A stretch of 64,000 nucleotides of DNA from Paenibacillus sp. YN15 (GTDB taxonomy: Bacteria; Bacillota; Bacilli; Paenibacillales; NBRC-103111): assembly GCF_003285005.1 (NCBI RefSeq), contig NZ_QMFA01000022.1, positions 29,957 through 93,956 on the forward strand. The letters are read 5' to 3'. Shown one piece after another: positions 41,323 to 49,558 of the stretch (position 1 is its first letter; each line of letters begins with the position of its first letter). The notes below the pieces were generated by a model that did not search any database, was not told the DNA's origin, and saw nothing but the letters and a program-made list of their open reading frames with translations. The position numbers were made by a program, and so were the translations under genes.

Positions 41323-41601
41323 AAGCGTAATCCTTTCACAGGCCGCTTTGAAAGCCCGGCGCAGGAGCCATCCGGGAATCGGCATAACTGCGCGGCTTCA
41401 ATAGGGCGTTTTTTTCTTAGTATCCCATTTTTTGACGGGTTCATTCAGCAATTGAGAAGGTAACCATGGAACTGGCAGAATGGAAACATTTTGCGCAGGC
41501 AGGATAAATTTCTCCCCCGGGTGCAACAAATCCCCGGCTTGCAGCGTATAAATCTTCGTCAATTGGAAAAGAGAGTATCGACCAAGAGGGAGAGAGTGTG
41601 C

Positions 41602-43368
41602 ATGCTTAGAAGAAACGCGGCGGTCAAATGGCTGCTGCTGGCGTTTGTGCTGGTTGTCAGTCAGGTGTTGGGGACGGCGGGAGCCAAGGCTGTATCCGCT
41701 ACCTCGCACTATGTGTTGTTGTATCTGGATCATAAGGAAGCGGTTGTAGGCAGTGAAACGGTTATGCTGGATGTGGCTCCGACTATTTTTGACGGCAGTA
41801 CATATGTGCCTGCGCGGTTTGTCGGGGAAACTCTGGGCTTTTCCGTGGAATGGAACGGTGAGACCCGGACCATCGAAATGAAGCCGAGAGGCCATGATAT
41901 CGTTCTTTCTGCCGATAATCAGACCATTGTCCAGGACGGGATCAATCTTCCCTTCTCGTCCGTAGCCCGGATTGTGGACGGCACGCTTCTGGTCAAGCTG
42001 ACCTGGCTGGCCGATCTGACAGGTGTTCCTTATACCTATAATAATGAGCTGCGCAGAGTGGAGATGCTGGTGCTCAACAGCCCGGAGGGCATCTACATCA
42101 TCGACCAGCAGAATTCCAAGCCGGTGGCCAAGTTCACCACCTCCAAGAAAGTGTACCGCCCGGGGGAACCGGTGAAATATATTGACCTGAGCTATGATCC
42201 CGATGCCGAAGGGCTGGTGGAGTTTAACTGGAAGGGCAAGCAGGATACCTTCTTCGCTTCCGGCAAATACACCATTTCCCTGCAGGTGGCGGATGCCCAC
42301 GGCAACAAAAGCGCCGTCTATACCGATTCCATCCTGGTGGAAGGTCCGGAATATTTGTCCGAGTTCGAATTTCCCATTTACAACAAGCCGGTTGGCAGCT
42401 TCATTAAGGTAGGCTGGGATTCGTATTACCGGTATTTCGACCAGATTCCGGAGCTGGACAAAACTGTCTCCTATGACTCGTCCCGCACCCTGCTGGTCAG
42501 TGATTCGCCGGAGGAAATCCGCCAGCCGGGCATTCTGTATGAGGACACCATCAACGGCAAGTCCCGTCTGTATGCCCATCACATCAACCTGTCCGGCCAA
42601 AGTGTCACCTTTATGGTTTACGCCACCAACCTGTCGGATAAGCCGGTTACGTTGACCACCACCAATAAGGGAGAGGTATGGCCTACTATTTATGCCAACA
42701 TTATGGGCAATGAGGCTACAACCGAGTTTCTGAACGACCGTTCTCCCGAAAGCAAGCTGGTGATTCCTGCGGGCAAGACCTATGTCTATTCCCAAATGCC
42801 GGTATTTCTGCCGGGACAAGGCGCCAATGTGATCTATGATGTGGAGAGCGACGGCCCGCTGAAGATCAGCTTTGTCGCCCAGGATACAGCCAATCAGCGG
42901 CCTTTGAAGGAATTGCAGTACCGGATGGAGCTGGACCATGTGCGGGGCACCTATTCCTCCGCCGACCAGACCTGGGACTTGGACCTGAACCGCCAGATGG
43001 AGAACCCGATGAAGCTGCAGATCGGCAATAATAAGAGCGATCCGTTCCTGGTGGGGTATGATGCGGTTTCCAAAACCCCCAGCACCAACTACGGCAACTG
43101 GGGCGTCAAGTACGATATCCATATTAAAAATCCGCCCAAAATGGCCATCATGCTCATGGCCAAAGGCGGCATCTTCAAGGGGCCCGTCAAGATCAACGGA
43201 GAGATTGTGCTGGTTCCCCAATCCGGCGTGCTGAGCGCCTTTGACGGAGTGATTATGCTGGGCCGCACGACAGGCACAGAGGAAACGCTGGATATTGAAT
43301 TTTCCCCGCCCGGCGCCTCCAATCTGCCGGTGGATATTATCATGTATCCGCTGCGGGACCTGCAATAA
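41602..43368 (+). CDS. Secreted protein with copper amine oxidase-like N-terminal domain
   Basis: 588 residues from ATG 41602 (GAGGGAGAG upstream). Signal peptide at 1-32 (WLLLAFVLVVSQVLGTAGAKA). A copper amine oxidase N-terminal-type domain lies at about 40-125 (VMLDVAPTIFDGSTYVPARF, ETLGFSVEWNGETRTIEM), a domain often used as a wall or matrix module in Paenibacillus rather than for catalysis. About 165-235 is a PKD/Ig-like unit (KKVYRPGEPVKYIDLSYDPD). The C-terminal 300 residues are beta-rich and unrecognised. No catalytic copper ligands are expected. Monocistronic; a terminator follows. Confidence 0.8.
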   Translation: MLRRNAAVKWLLLAFVLVVSQVLGTAGAKAVSATSHYVLLYLDHKEAVVGSETVMLDVAPTIFDGSTYVPARFVGETLGFSVEWNGETRTIEMKPRGHDIVLSADNQTIVQDGINLPFSSVARIVDGTLLVKLTWLADLTGVPYTYNNELRRVEMLVLNSPEGIYIIDQQNSKPVAKFTTSKKVYRPGEPVKYIDLSYDPDAEGLVEFNWKGKQDTFFASGKYTISLQVADAHGNKSAVYTDSILVEGPEYLSEFEFPIYNKPVGSFIKVGWDSYYRYFDQIPELDKTVSYDSSRTLLVSDSPEEIRQPGILYEDTINGKSRLYAHHINLSGQSVTFMVYATNLSDKPVTLTTTNKGEVWPTIYANIMGNEATTEFLNDRSPESKLVIPAGKTYVYSQMPVFLPGQGANVIYDVESDGPLKISFVAQDTANQRPLKELQYRMELDHVRGTYSSADQTWDLDLNRQMENPMKLQIGNNKSDPFLVGYDAVSKTPSTNYGNWGVKYDIHIKNPPKMAIMLMAKGGIFKGPVKINGEIVLVPQSGVLSAFDGVIMLGRTTGTEETLDIEFSPPGASNLPVDIIMYPLRDLQ

Positions 43369-43396
43369 GCTGCACCTGAATATTCCGCTCACACTA

Positions 43397-43433
43397 AAAG
43401 AGCCTGCTTCCGCATCCGGAAGACAGGCTCTTT
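43397..43433. terminator. Bidirectional terminator
   Basis: Arms AAAGAGCCTG / CAGGCTCTTT with an inner CTTCCG / CGGAAG stem. It lies between convergent genes ending at 43368 and 43450. Confidence 0.85.
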
Positions 43434-43449
43434 CCTTTGGTAAAAATAC

Positions 43450-44754
43450 TTATTCCGCGCCTTGCAGCAAATGACGGGGTTCTTCTTTTTGGCTTGGTTG
43501 GTCCGATTGGGATGGGGAGGAACTCAGCTCCGCCAGACTCTTAAAATCATGGCCGGAGGGATTCTGGAAAACCCGGAGGCCGAATTCCGGGGCAACAGCC
43601 AGAATGTGGTCAAATATATCCGATTGCACACCCTCATATGCCGTCCACTCCGTGGTGTTGACAAAAGCATAAATCTCGATGGGCAAGCCGTTTGGCCCCG
43701 GCTCCAGCTGCCTGACCATCCGCACCATCCCGGCGTGTATATTGGGGTGGCGCTCCAGGTAGTGCTGGATATAGGCCCGGAACACGCCGATGTTGGTCAT
43801 GGCCCGGCCGTTTACCTTATGGGTCCGGTCGATGCCGTTTTGCCGGTTGTAGGCCTCGATTTCCGCCGACTTCCGGTCTATATAATCCCGCAGATACTGG
43901 ATGCTGCGGAAGGAAGCAATCATCTCGGGGGTGCAAAATCCGATGCTGCCGGTATCCACATACACCGCCCGTTTGATCCGCCGTCCGCCGGAGGAAATCA
44001 TGCCCCGCCAGTTCTTGAAGGAATCGGAAATCAGGGCATAGGCGGGAATGGTGGTAATGGTTTTGTCCCAGTTTTGCACCTTCACCGTATTCAGGGAAAT
44101 GTCAATAACACTTCCATCCGCCCCGTACTTGGGCATCTCAATCCAATCGCCTACCTGTACCATATCGTTGGAGGCCAGTTGGACACCCGCCACAAGCCCC
44201 AGCAGAGAATCCTTGAATACCAGCAGCAGTACGGCGGATAAAGCGCCGACCCCGCTTAGTAGGAGAATGGGGCTTTTGCCGGCCAGGGTGGAAATGGCCA
44301 GAATGCCGCCGATGATCCACACAAAAATCTGCAGCATCTGGATATAGCCGCGGATCGGACGGGCTTTGGATATTTCATAGGTGCAGTAGATGTCGTTGAC
44401 GGCATTGAGAAAAGCATTTACAACCAAAATACCCACCAGATTCATGTAGATGCTGACGCCTTTCACGATCTCCCCGTGGTAGGCGGGAAACATGAAGGAA
44501 AAGAAGTAAATGATAATGGCGGGAACCACATGGGACAGCTTGTGGAAGACCTTCCGCTCCAGGAGAATGTTGTCCCACTGGTAGCGGGTTTTTTGAATGT
44601 AGCGGCTGATGACCTGGAGCACAACCTTCTTGGTGATCCAATTGGCCAGGATGCTGAGCAGGGTGATGCAGACGATTAGGATGATATTGCCCAGGATAGC
44701 GGCCCAATACTCGGTGATGCCCAATGCGGCAAGCAGATGCTGCAACCGTTCCAT
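43450..44754 (-). CDS. MscS-family mechanosensitive channel, YbdG-like
   Basis: 434 residues from ATG 44754 (GAAGGAGG five bases upstream). Five membrane segments in the first 190 residues (AAILGNIILIVCITLLSILA, VVPAIIIYFFSFMFPA, YMNLVGILVVNAFLNAV, MLQIFVWIIGGILAISTLAG, LLLSGVGALSAVLLLVFKDS), followed by the MscS beta domain (VGDWIEMPKYGADGSV, TVKVQNWDKTITTIP). The long insert after the beta domain (about 275-330) is the YbdG/MscM hallmark. It protects against osmotic downshift. It shares an operon with the DUF523 gene, 11 bases upstream. Confidence 0.88.
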   Translation of the reverse strand: MERLQHLLAALGITEYWAAILGNIILIVCITLLSILANWITKKVVLQVISRYIQKTRYQWDNILLERKVFHKLSHVVPAIIIYFFSFMFPAYHGEIVKGVSIYMNLVGILVVNAFLNAVNDIYCTYEISKARPIRGYIQMLQIFVWIIGGILAISTLAGKSPILLLSGVGALSAVLLLVFKDSLLGLVAGVQLASNDMVQVGDWIEMPKYGADGSVIDISLNTVKVQNWDKTITTIPAYALISDSFKNWRGMISSGGRRIKRAVYVDTGSIGFCTPEMIASFRSIQYLRDYIDRKSAEIEAYNRQNGIDRTHKVNGRAMTNIGVFRAYIQHYLERHPNIHAGMVRMVRQLEPGPNGLPIEIYAFVNTTEWTAYEGVQSDIFDHILAVAPEFGLRVFQNPSGHDFKSLAELSSSPSQSDQPSQKEEPRHLLQGAE

Positions 44755-44765
44755 AGACGCCTCCT

Positions 44766-45230
44766 TCAATCCGCTGAGCAGGCTGCCAGCGCCCGCTCGG
44801 CTTCATCCAACTGGTCCTCGCCGAAGACGGGAATACCATGCTGGCGGAGAAGCTCCGTTGCGACGCCTTCGCCGGGGATCAGCACACCCTGGAAGGAGCC
44901 GTCATGAATAAAGTGGCTGCCGCAGGAGGGGCTGTTCTGCTTCAGGATAGCCAGGCAAACCCCATGCTGCCGGGCCAGCGCCAGAGCGGCTTCCGCCCCA
45001 TGCCGGAAGGCATCCGTCACATCGCCGCCGTCCTCTGTCGCCACACGCCCCCCGCGGCGCTGCGCCGGCGGACGGGGGACCGGCAGTCCGCCTTCTATTT
45101 CGGGGCACACCAGGATGAGCCGCCCTTCCTCCTGCCAGCGGGCCAGCCGGGGATCGGGGCAAGGCTTGGCTTCGCCGTTATAACGGACCTTCTCGCCGAG
45201 AAGGCAGGAGCTGATCAGAATTTTCTTCAT
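44766..45230 (-). CDS. DUF523 family protein
   Basis: 154 residues. Signature ILISSCLLGEKVRYNG with the conserved Cys, then VCPEIEGGLPVPRPPAQ, ILKQNSPSCGSHFIHDGSF and a C-terminal GVATELLRQHGIPVF helix-strand. The three conserved cysteines (CLLG, CPE, SCG) suggest metal or sulphur chemistry; related proteins are linked to thiouracil handling. GGAGG ribosome site. Operon with the MscS-type channel gene downstream. Confidence 0.85.
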   Translation of the reverse strand: MKKILISSCLLGEKVRYNGEAKPCPDPRLARWQEEGRLILVCPEIEGGLPVPRPPAQRRGGRVATEDGGDVTDAFRHGAEAALALARQHGVCLAILKQNSPSCGSHFIHDGSFQGVLIPGEGVATELLRQHGIPVFGEDQLDEAERALAACSAD

Positions 45231-45303
45231 GTATTTGTCCTCCCTCCATACTGTTTTAGCTTAGCCCAGAGAGGGAGGAAATGCAACGCGCCGCTCCTGC
45301 GGC

Positions 45304-45633
45304 TTACAGCAGCGGGGAGGGCAGGGAGGCCAGAACCACAATGCCCAGACTAAGCGCCAGGCTCAGGGCCAGACGGCGGGTGGCGATAATGAGAATGGCA
45401 TAGAAGATGGCTGCGGCCCCGGCCACGGGATAGCGGGCCAGGGCGCCGTCCCCTGTCATCCATAGAATGGCCATAGTGAAGGCGTAGATAAGCAGGGGAA
45501 GGGCATGAATCAGGAATGCCCGCTGAAGCTTGATCCGGGCGCCGCCTGCTTTCGCCGGGTGTTTGATGCTTCCCTCCCCATACACAAGCACAGCCAGACC
45601 GGCAGCCATAACCAGCATAAATCCTTCGATCAT
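45304..45633 (-). CDS. Small polytopic membrane protein, unknown
   Basis: 109 residues from ATG 45633 (the longer start ATG 45645 has AGGAAGG directly adjoining). About four hydrophobic helices: MLVMAAGLAVLVYG, FLIHALPLLIYAFTMAILW, YPVAGAAAIFYAILIIA and LALSLALSLGIVVLASLP. No family recognised. A basic loop (KHPAKAGGARIKLQR) probably faces the cytoplasm. Divergent from the LysR gene. It lies 73 bases upstream of DUF523 on the same strand. Confidence 0.6.
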   Translation of the reverse strand: MIEGFMLVMAAGLAVLVYGEGSIKHPAKAGGARIKLQRAFLIHALPLLIYAFTMAILWMTGDGALARYPVAGAAAIFYAILIIATRRLALSLALSLGIVVLASLPSPLL

Positions 45634-45759
45634 TCCGAAACACATCCTTCCTAATTTAGAATGCTTGAAATTTCTTATATCCTACCAGATAATATTTCCA
45701 TCGAATAACGGAATGTATTGATGGCATATATCGATATTGTCGATGGGAGAGCTGATCAC

Positions 45760-46671
45760 ATGGAATTGAGACATCTGCTTACTTTTATTGCAGTTGTGGA
45801 AGCGGGCAGCTTCACCAAGGCTGCGGCCGCCCTCGGGTATGTGCAGTCCAGTGTTACGGCGCAGATTCAAGCCCTGGAATCGGAGCTGGGCACAGCCCTT
45901 TTTGACCGACTTGGCAAAAAAACCACCCTTACCTCTGCAGGGCAGAAGTTCCTGCCCTACGCTCAGGAGATTACGAAGCTGCACGCCTTGGCCAAGGACG
46001 CCATCCGCTTCAATGAGGAGGTTACCGGAACGCTGGTGATCGGGGCGCCGGAGTCCCTGACCGCCTTCCGCCTGCCCGCGGTGATCCGGGAGTTCAAGAG
46101 CAGGTACGGGGCCGTGCAGATTATCCTGAAGCCCGGACTATGCTGGGAGATGGGAGACCGGGTCAAAAGCGGCGAAATGGATCTGGTTTTTATGCTCCAG
46201 CATCCGGCGGAGGACAAGGATTTGCTGATTGAATCCCTGGTAGAGGAAAGAATGGCCCTGATCGCCCCGCCCGGCCATCCCCTGGAGAGGGTTGATCCGG
46301 TGACACCTGCGGACTTGAAGGAGGAGGTCATGCTGTACACCGAACCCGGCTGCACCTATCGTGCCCTCTTCGAGCATTCTCTCAATGCCTGCGGCGTTTA
46401 TCCCAGCCAGGGGCTGGAGTTTTGGAGTATTGAAGCCATTAAGAACTGCGTGATTTCCGGTCTGGGGCTGTCCTTTCTCCCGCTTATTACCGTGGAGGGC
46501 GAAATCCGGCAGGGAAGACTGTCCGCTCTGGCCTGGGATGACCGCCCCCAGCGCCTGGTTACGCAGATGGCCTCCCACAAGAAGAGAGTTATCACGCCGG
46601 TTATGCGTGAGTTTATGTGTCTCGCCCGCCAGCATGCGGTGAAATGGCGGGAGGATGCAGGGGCGGTTTGA
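45760..46671 (+). CDS. LysR-family transcriptional regulator
   Basis: 303 residues from ATG 45760 (GGGAGAG upstream). N-terminal winged helix: MELRHLLTFIAVVEAGSFTK, AAAALGYVQSSVTAQIQALE, LFDRLGKKTTLTSAG. The effector domain has GTLVIGAPESLTAFRLP and VISGLGLSFLPLITVEGEI. It is followed on the same strand by an amino acid ABC transporter 186 bases away, so it may regulate uptake of a polar or sulphur-containing amino acid, as LysR proteins such as YtlI do in Bacillus. This link is inference from position. Confidence 0.88.
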   Translation: MELRHLLTFIAVVEAGSFTKAAAALGYVQSSVTAQIQALESELGTALFDRLGKKTTLTSAGQKFLPYAQEITKLHALAKDAIRFNEEVTGTLVIGAPESLTAFRLPAVIREFKSRYGAVQIILKPGLCWEMGDRVKSGEMDLVFMLQHPAEDKDLLIESLVEERMALIAPPGHPLERVDPVTPADLKEEVMLYTEPGCTYRALFEHSLNACGVYPSQGLEFWSIEAIKNCVISGLGLSFLPLITVEGEIRQGRLSALAWDDRPQRLVTQMASHKKRVITPVMREFMCLARQHAVKWREDAGAV

Positions 46672-46857
46672 GAGGTTTTCGTCAGGGGTTCCGGAAAAAT
46701 CTGGCGATTTTATGGCAATCTCATAACTTTTTACGAAATTGTGTTATCTTTTCTGACATGAAAATCAAAAATTCCATTGTCTTTTGCCTATTAAACTGCT
46801 AAAATTTCAAACATAAAAACAATGGTCAAATGTTCAAAACGGGAGGGTACGAAACGG

Positions 46858-47658
46858 ATGAAGAAGATGCTGGTAGCGGGTTTATCTTTGGTATTGGCTT
46901 TTTCCCTGGCGGCTTGCGGTGAGAAGAAAGAAACATCCGCCAGCGGCGGCAAGAAGATTATGGTGGCCACGGATGCATCCTACGCTCCCATGGAGAGCAT
47001 GGACAAGGACAAGATCGTAGGCTTCGATATTGATTTCCTGGCCGAAGTCATGAAGGAAGCGAAGCTGGATTATGAAGTGAAAAACACCGGCTGGGATACC
47101 ATGCTGGAAAGCGTGAAGCAAGGCACCGAATACCAAATGGGCATTTCAGCTATTTCCATTACCGATGAGCGCAAGGCAAGCTACGATTTCTCCATTCCTT
47201 ACTTTGAATCTACCAATATGATTCTCGTGAAGGAAGGCAGCACCATCAAGACCGCACTTGACCTGAAGGACAAGAAGGTTGCCGTACAAGGCGCCACTAC
47301 CGCCGACGATCTGATGACCAAGATCATGGGCAACGGCAACTCCAATCTGAAGAAGTATGAAAGCAATGTGCTTGCATTCCTGGAGCTGGACAAGGGCGGC
47401 GTGGATGCTGCCGTTGCCGACATCGCCATTGTGCGGGAGTATGCCAAGAACAATCCCAACAAGAAATTTGTCACCATCGAGGATAAAACCAACTTCGGCG
47501 CAGAGTTCTACGGCCTTGCTTTCCCCAAGGGCAGCGACCTGAAAGCCAAGCTTGACCCGGCCATCAAAACCGTGTTGGAAAACGGAACCTATGCCAAGGT
47601 ATATAAGAAATGGTTCGGCGAGGAGCCCAATGTGGATGTCATCCTGAAGGCGAAGTAA
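46858..47658 (+). CDS. Polar amino acid ABC transporter, substrate-binding lipoprotein
   Basis: 266 residues from ATG 46858 (GGGAGGG upstream). Lipoprotein signal LVLAFSLAACGEKKE with Cys as lipidation site (about residue 19). Family 3 solute-binding fold: IMVATDASYAPMESMDKDKI, VGFDIDFLAEVMKEA, ISAISITDERKASYDFSIPY, KVAVQGATTADDLM, DAAVADIAIVREYA and a C-terminal YAKVYKKWFGEE. It binds a polar amino acid outside the membrane and delivers it to the permease encoded next. First gene of a three-gene operon. Confidence 0.9.
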   Translation: MKKMLVAGLSLVLAFSLAACGEKKETSASGGKKIMVATDASYAPMESMDKDKIVGFDIDFLAEVMKEAKLDYEVKNTGWDTMLESVKQGTEYQMGISAISITDERKASYDFSIPYFESTNMILVKEGSTIKTALDLKDKKVAVQGATTADDLMTKIMGNGNSNLKKYESNVLAFLELDKGGVDAAVADIAIVREYAKNNPNKKFVTIEDKTNFGAEFYGLAFPKGSDLKAKLDPAIKTVLENGTYAKVYKKWFGEEPNVDVILKAK

Positions 47659-47790
47659 GAGCCGTAAGGACACGAAAGCCAGATTGGACCGGCCCATGTG
47701 CAGTGCTTTTTCCGGCGCATGGGTCTCTGTGTGAAAAGGGCCGGCAGGTTGTCAGGAAAATTTCCTCGATGTGCGGAAGGGAAGAGTTGG

Positions 47791-48438
47791 ATGGATTTCC
47801 GATTTGACATTATTTATGAATATGGGAGTCTCCTGTTGAAAGGGACGGGCTTTACCATTATCATCTCACTGGCGTCCATTCTGCTGGGCTCCTTGGGCGG
47901 ACTTATTCTCAGCTTCAGCAAAATGTCCCGGTTCTGGTTTCTTACCTGGCCTTCCCAGGCTTATATTAACTTTTTTCGCGGAACTCCCCTGTATGTGCAG
48001 GTGCTAATCGTTCACTTCGGTCTGATTCCGGCGATGATCGGCACCACCAATGCGTGGGCCGCCGCCATAACCGCCTTGTCCCTGAACTCTGCCGCCTATT
48101 GTGCGGAGATCTTCCGGGCAGGCATCCAGTCCATCGACAAAGGCCAACGGGAAGCGGCCTATTCTCTGGGAATGAGCCACTGGGAGACCATGCGCCATAT
48201 TATTCTTCCCCAAGCCATTAAACGGATGATCCCCGCCTTCGGCAACGAATTCATCGTCCTGGTCAAGGACTCCTCCCTGGTGGCGCTGGTGGCCGCCCCG
48301 GAAGTGATGTATTGGTCCAACGCCATGCGCGGCCAATACATGCGGGTATGGGAGCCGTACCTGACTGCCGCCGCCATCTACTTCATTCTTACCTACAGCT
48401 TGAACAAGCTGCTCGTATACATCGAAAGGAAGGTGTAG
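47791..48438 (+). CDS. Polar amino acid ABC transporter permease
   Basis: 215 residues from ATG 47791 (GGAAGGGAAG upstream). HisM/GlnP-type permease: GTGFTIIISLASILLGSLGG, YINFFRGTPLYVQVLIVHFG, then the EAA loop REAAYSLGMSHWETMRHIIL with LPQAIKRMIPAFGNEFIVLV. Four to five membrane helices. It would form a homodimer coupled to the ATPase encoded six bases downstream. Confidence 0.9.
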   Translation: MDFRFDIIYEYGSLLLKGTGFTIIISLASILLGSLGGLILSFSKMSRFWFLTWPSQAYINFFRGTPLYVQVLIVHFGLIPAMIGTTNAWAAAITALSLNSAAYCAEIFRAGIQSIDKGQREAAYSLGMSHWETMRHIILPQAIKRMIPAFGNEFIVLVKDSSLVALVAAPEVMYWSNAMRGQYMRVWEPYLTAAAIYFILTYSLNKLLVYIERKV

Positions 48439-48444
48439 CGGCAC

Positions 48445-49179
48445 ATGAGGGATACGATTATTGAAGTGAGCCAACTGGCTAAGTCTTTCGGAGACAACCG
48501 GGTTCTGGACAATATTAATGTGGACATCAAAACCCGGGAGGTAGTGGTGGTCATCGGGCCCTCCGGCTCCGGCAAATCCACCTTCCTGCGCTGCCTGAAC
48601 CTGCTGGAGGAGCCCACCGGGGGCGAAATCCGCATCGAAGGTGTGTCCCTGATGGACAAAAACACCAAAATAACCGAAATACGCCAAGAAGTCGGCATGG
48701 TCTTCCAGCAGTTCAACCTGTTTCCGCACAAGACGGTGCTGGAGAACATTACCCTGGCTCCCGTGCAGATCCGCAAGTGGCCGTTGGAGCGGGCCAGGAA
48801 GAAGGCCATGGAGCTTCTGGAAAAGGTGGGGCTGCTGGAAAAAGCGGATGCTTATCCGGCCTCCCTGTCCGGCGGCCAATCCCAGCGGGTGGCCATTGCC
48901 CGGGCCTTGGCGATGGAGCCCAAGGTGATGCTGTTCGATGAGCCCACCTCCGCTCTGGACCCGGAGATGGTAGGCGAGGTGCTGGCGGTTATGAAGGATC
49001 TGGCCAAGGAAGGCATGACCATGGTGGTGGTCACTCATGAGATGGGCTTCGCCCGTGAGGTGGGAGACCGGGTGATCTTTATGGAGCAGGGGCATATTGT
49101 GGAAGAAGGTCCGCCGGAGCAGATTTTCGGCAGCCCCCGCCAGGAGCGCACTCAGGAGTTTTTATCCAAGGTATTATAA
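48445..49179 (+). CDS. Polar amino acid ABC transporter ATP-binding protein
   Basis: 244 residues. Walker [10 protein letters not shown] (about 35-43), Q-loop [13 protein letters not shown], signature [15 protein letters not shown], Walker [16 protein letters not shown] and switch VVVTHEMGF, with a C-terminal [17 protein letters not shown] typical of GlnQ/TcyN-type ATPases. Completes the importer with the binding protein and permease. All catalytic motifs are intact. Confidence 0.92.
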   Translation: MRDTIIEVSQLAKSFGDNRVLDNINVDIKTREVVVVIGPSGSGKSTFLRCLNLLEEPTGGEIRIEGVSLMDKNTKITEIRQEVGMVFQQFNLFPHKTVLENITLAPVQIRKWPLERARKKAMELLEKVGLLEKADAYPASLSGGQSQRVAIARALAMEPKVMLFDEPTSALDPEMVGEVLAVMKDLAKEGMTMVVVTHEMGFAREVGDRVIFMEQGHIVEEGPPEQIFGSPRQERTQEFLSKVL

Positions 49180-49192
49180 TAATAAATAGAAC

Positions 49193-49542
49193 AAAAAAGA
49201 GGCTGTCCGAAAAGTCAAATGGGATGAATAAATATTCAGCAAGCTACAATCTCTCCCGGAAAAAGACTGTCTTGAAAGCTTCAAAAATGGTAGAGACGCT
49301 AACGAATCTATGTATCGCTATTTGACTATATGCGAGCATGTTTGAAATCTAACGAATCATAGTATCGCTATTTGTCCGAATTTGCGCCGAAATGCGTTCA
49401 AACAGACGAATAACGCGATATAGATTCGTTAGATTTTTTATCATACCCGTTTTTGCGAAATAGCGTGATAGAGATTCGTTAGCCAGATTCGGCTGCCGAA
49501 TATGTATCCACCTTGGGGTACTTTTCGGACAGCCCCTTTTTT
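49193..49542. repeat. Long inverted repeat enclosing palindromic element C
   Basis: Left arm 49193-49215 (A6, then GAGGCTGTCCGAAAAGT) and right arm 49520-49542 (ACTTTTCGGACAGCCCC, then T6) match at 22 of 23 positions. Between them lie about 300 bases holding element C. Arms of this type occur both as terminator stems and as ends of IS1182-like elements or their MITEs; no transposase is present. It lies between the convergent 3' ends of the ABC operon and the gene at 49559. Confidence 0.75.
49299..49482. repeat. Four-module palindromic intergenic element C
   Basis: Modules CTAACGAATC, 6-7 variable bases, then ATCGCTATTTG: forward at 49299-49324 and 49349-49374, inverted at 49407-49432 and 49456-49482. 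Offsets 0, +50, +108, +157. The inner pair forms a hairpin with a 26-base stem and 32-base loop, followed by ATTTTTTA (49433-49440), so on the + strand it could act as a terminator. Same family as element D, same geometry as A and B. Confidence 0.85.
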
Positions 49543-49558
49543 CATTTTGTGGAGATAA

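Noticed and set aside
41398..43392. A 664-residue open frame on the minus strand
   Set aside because: It is antisense to the signal-peptide protein at 41602-43368, which has a good ribosome site and recognisable domains; the minus frame has no family features.
46672..46857. A possible riboswitch before the amino acid transporter
   Set aside because: No long paired structure or terminator was found in the leader; only AT-rich promoter-like sequence.
49299..49482. Regularly spaced repeats that could suggest a short CRISPR array
   Set aside because: Only two copies in each orientation with inverted halves, spacing fixed at about 24-base spacers that recur between elements C and D; no cas genes.
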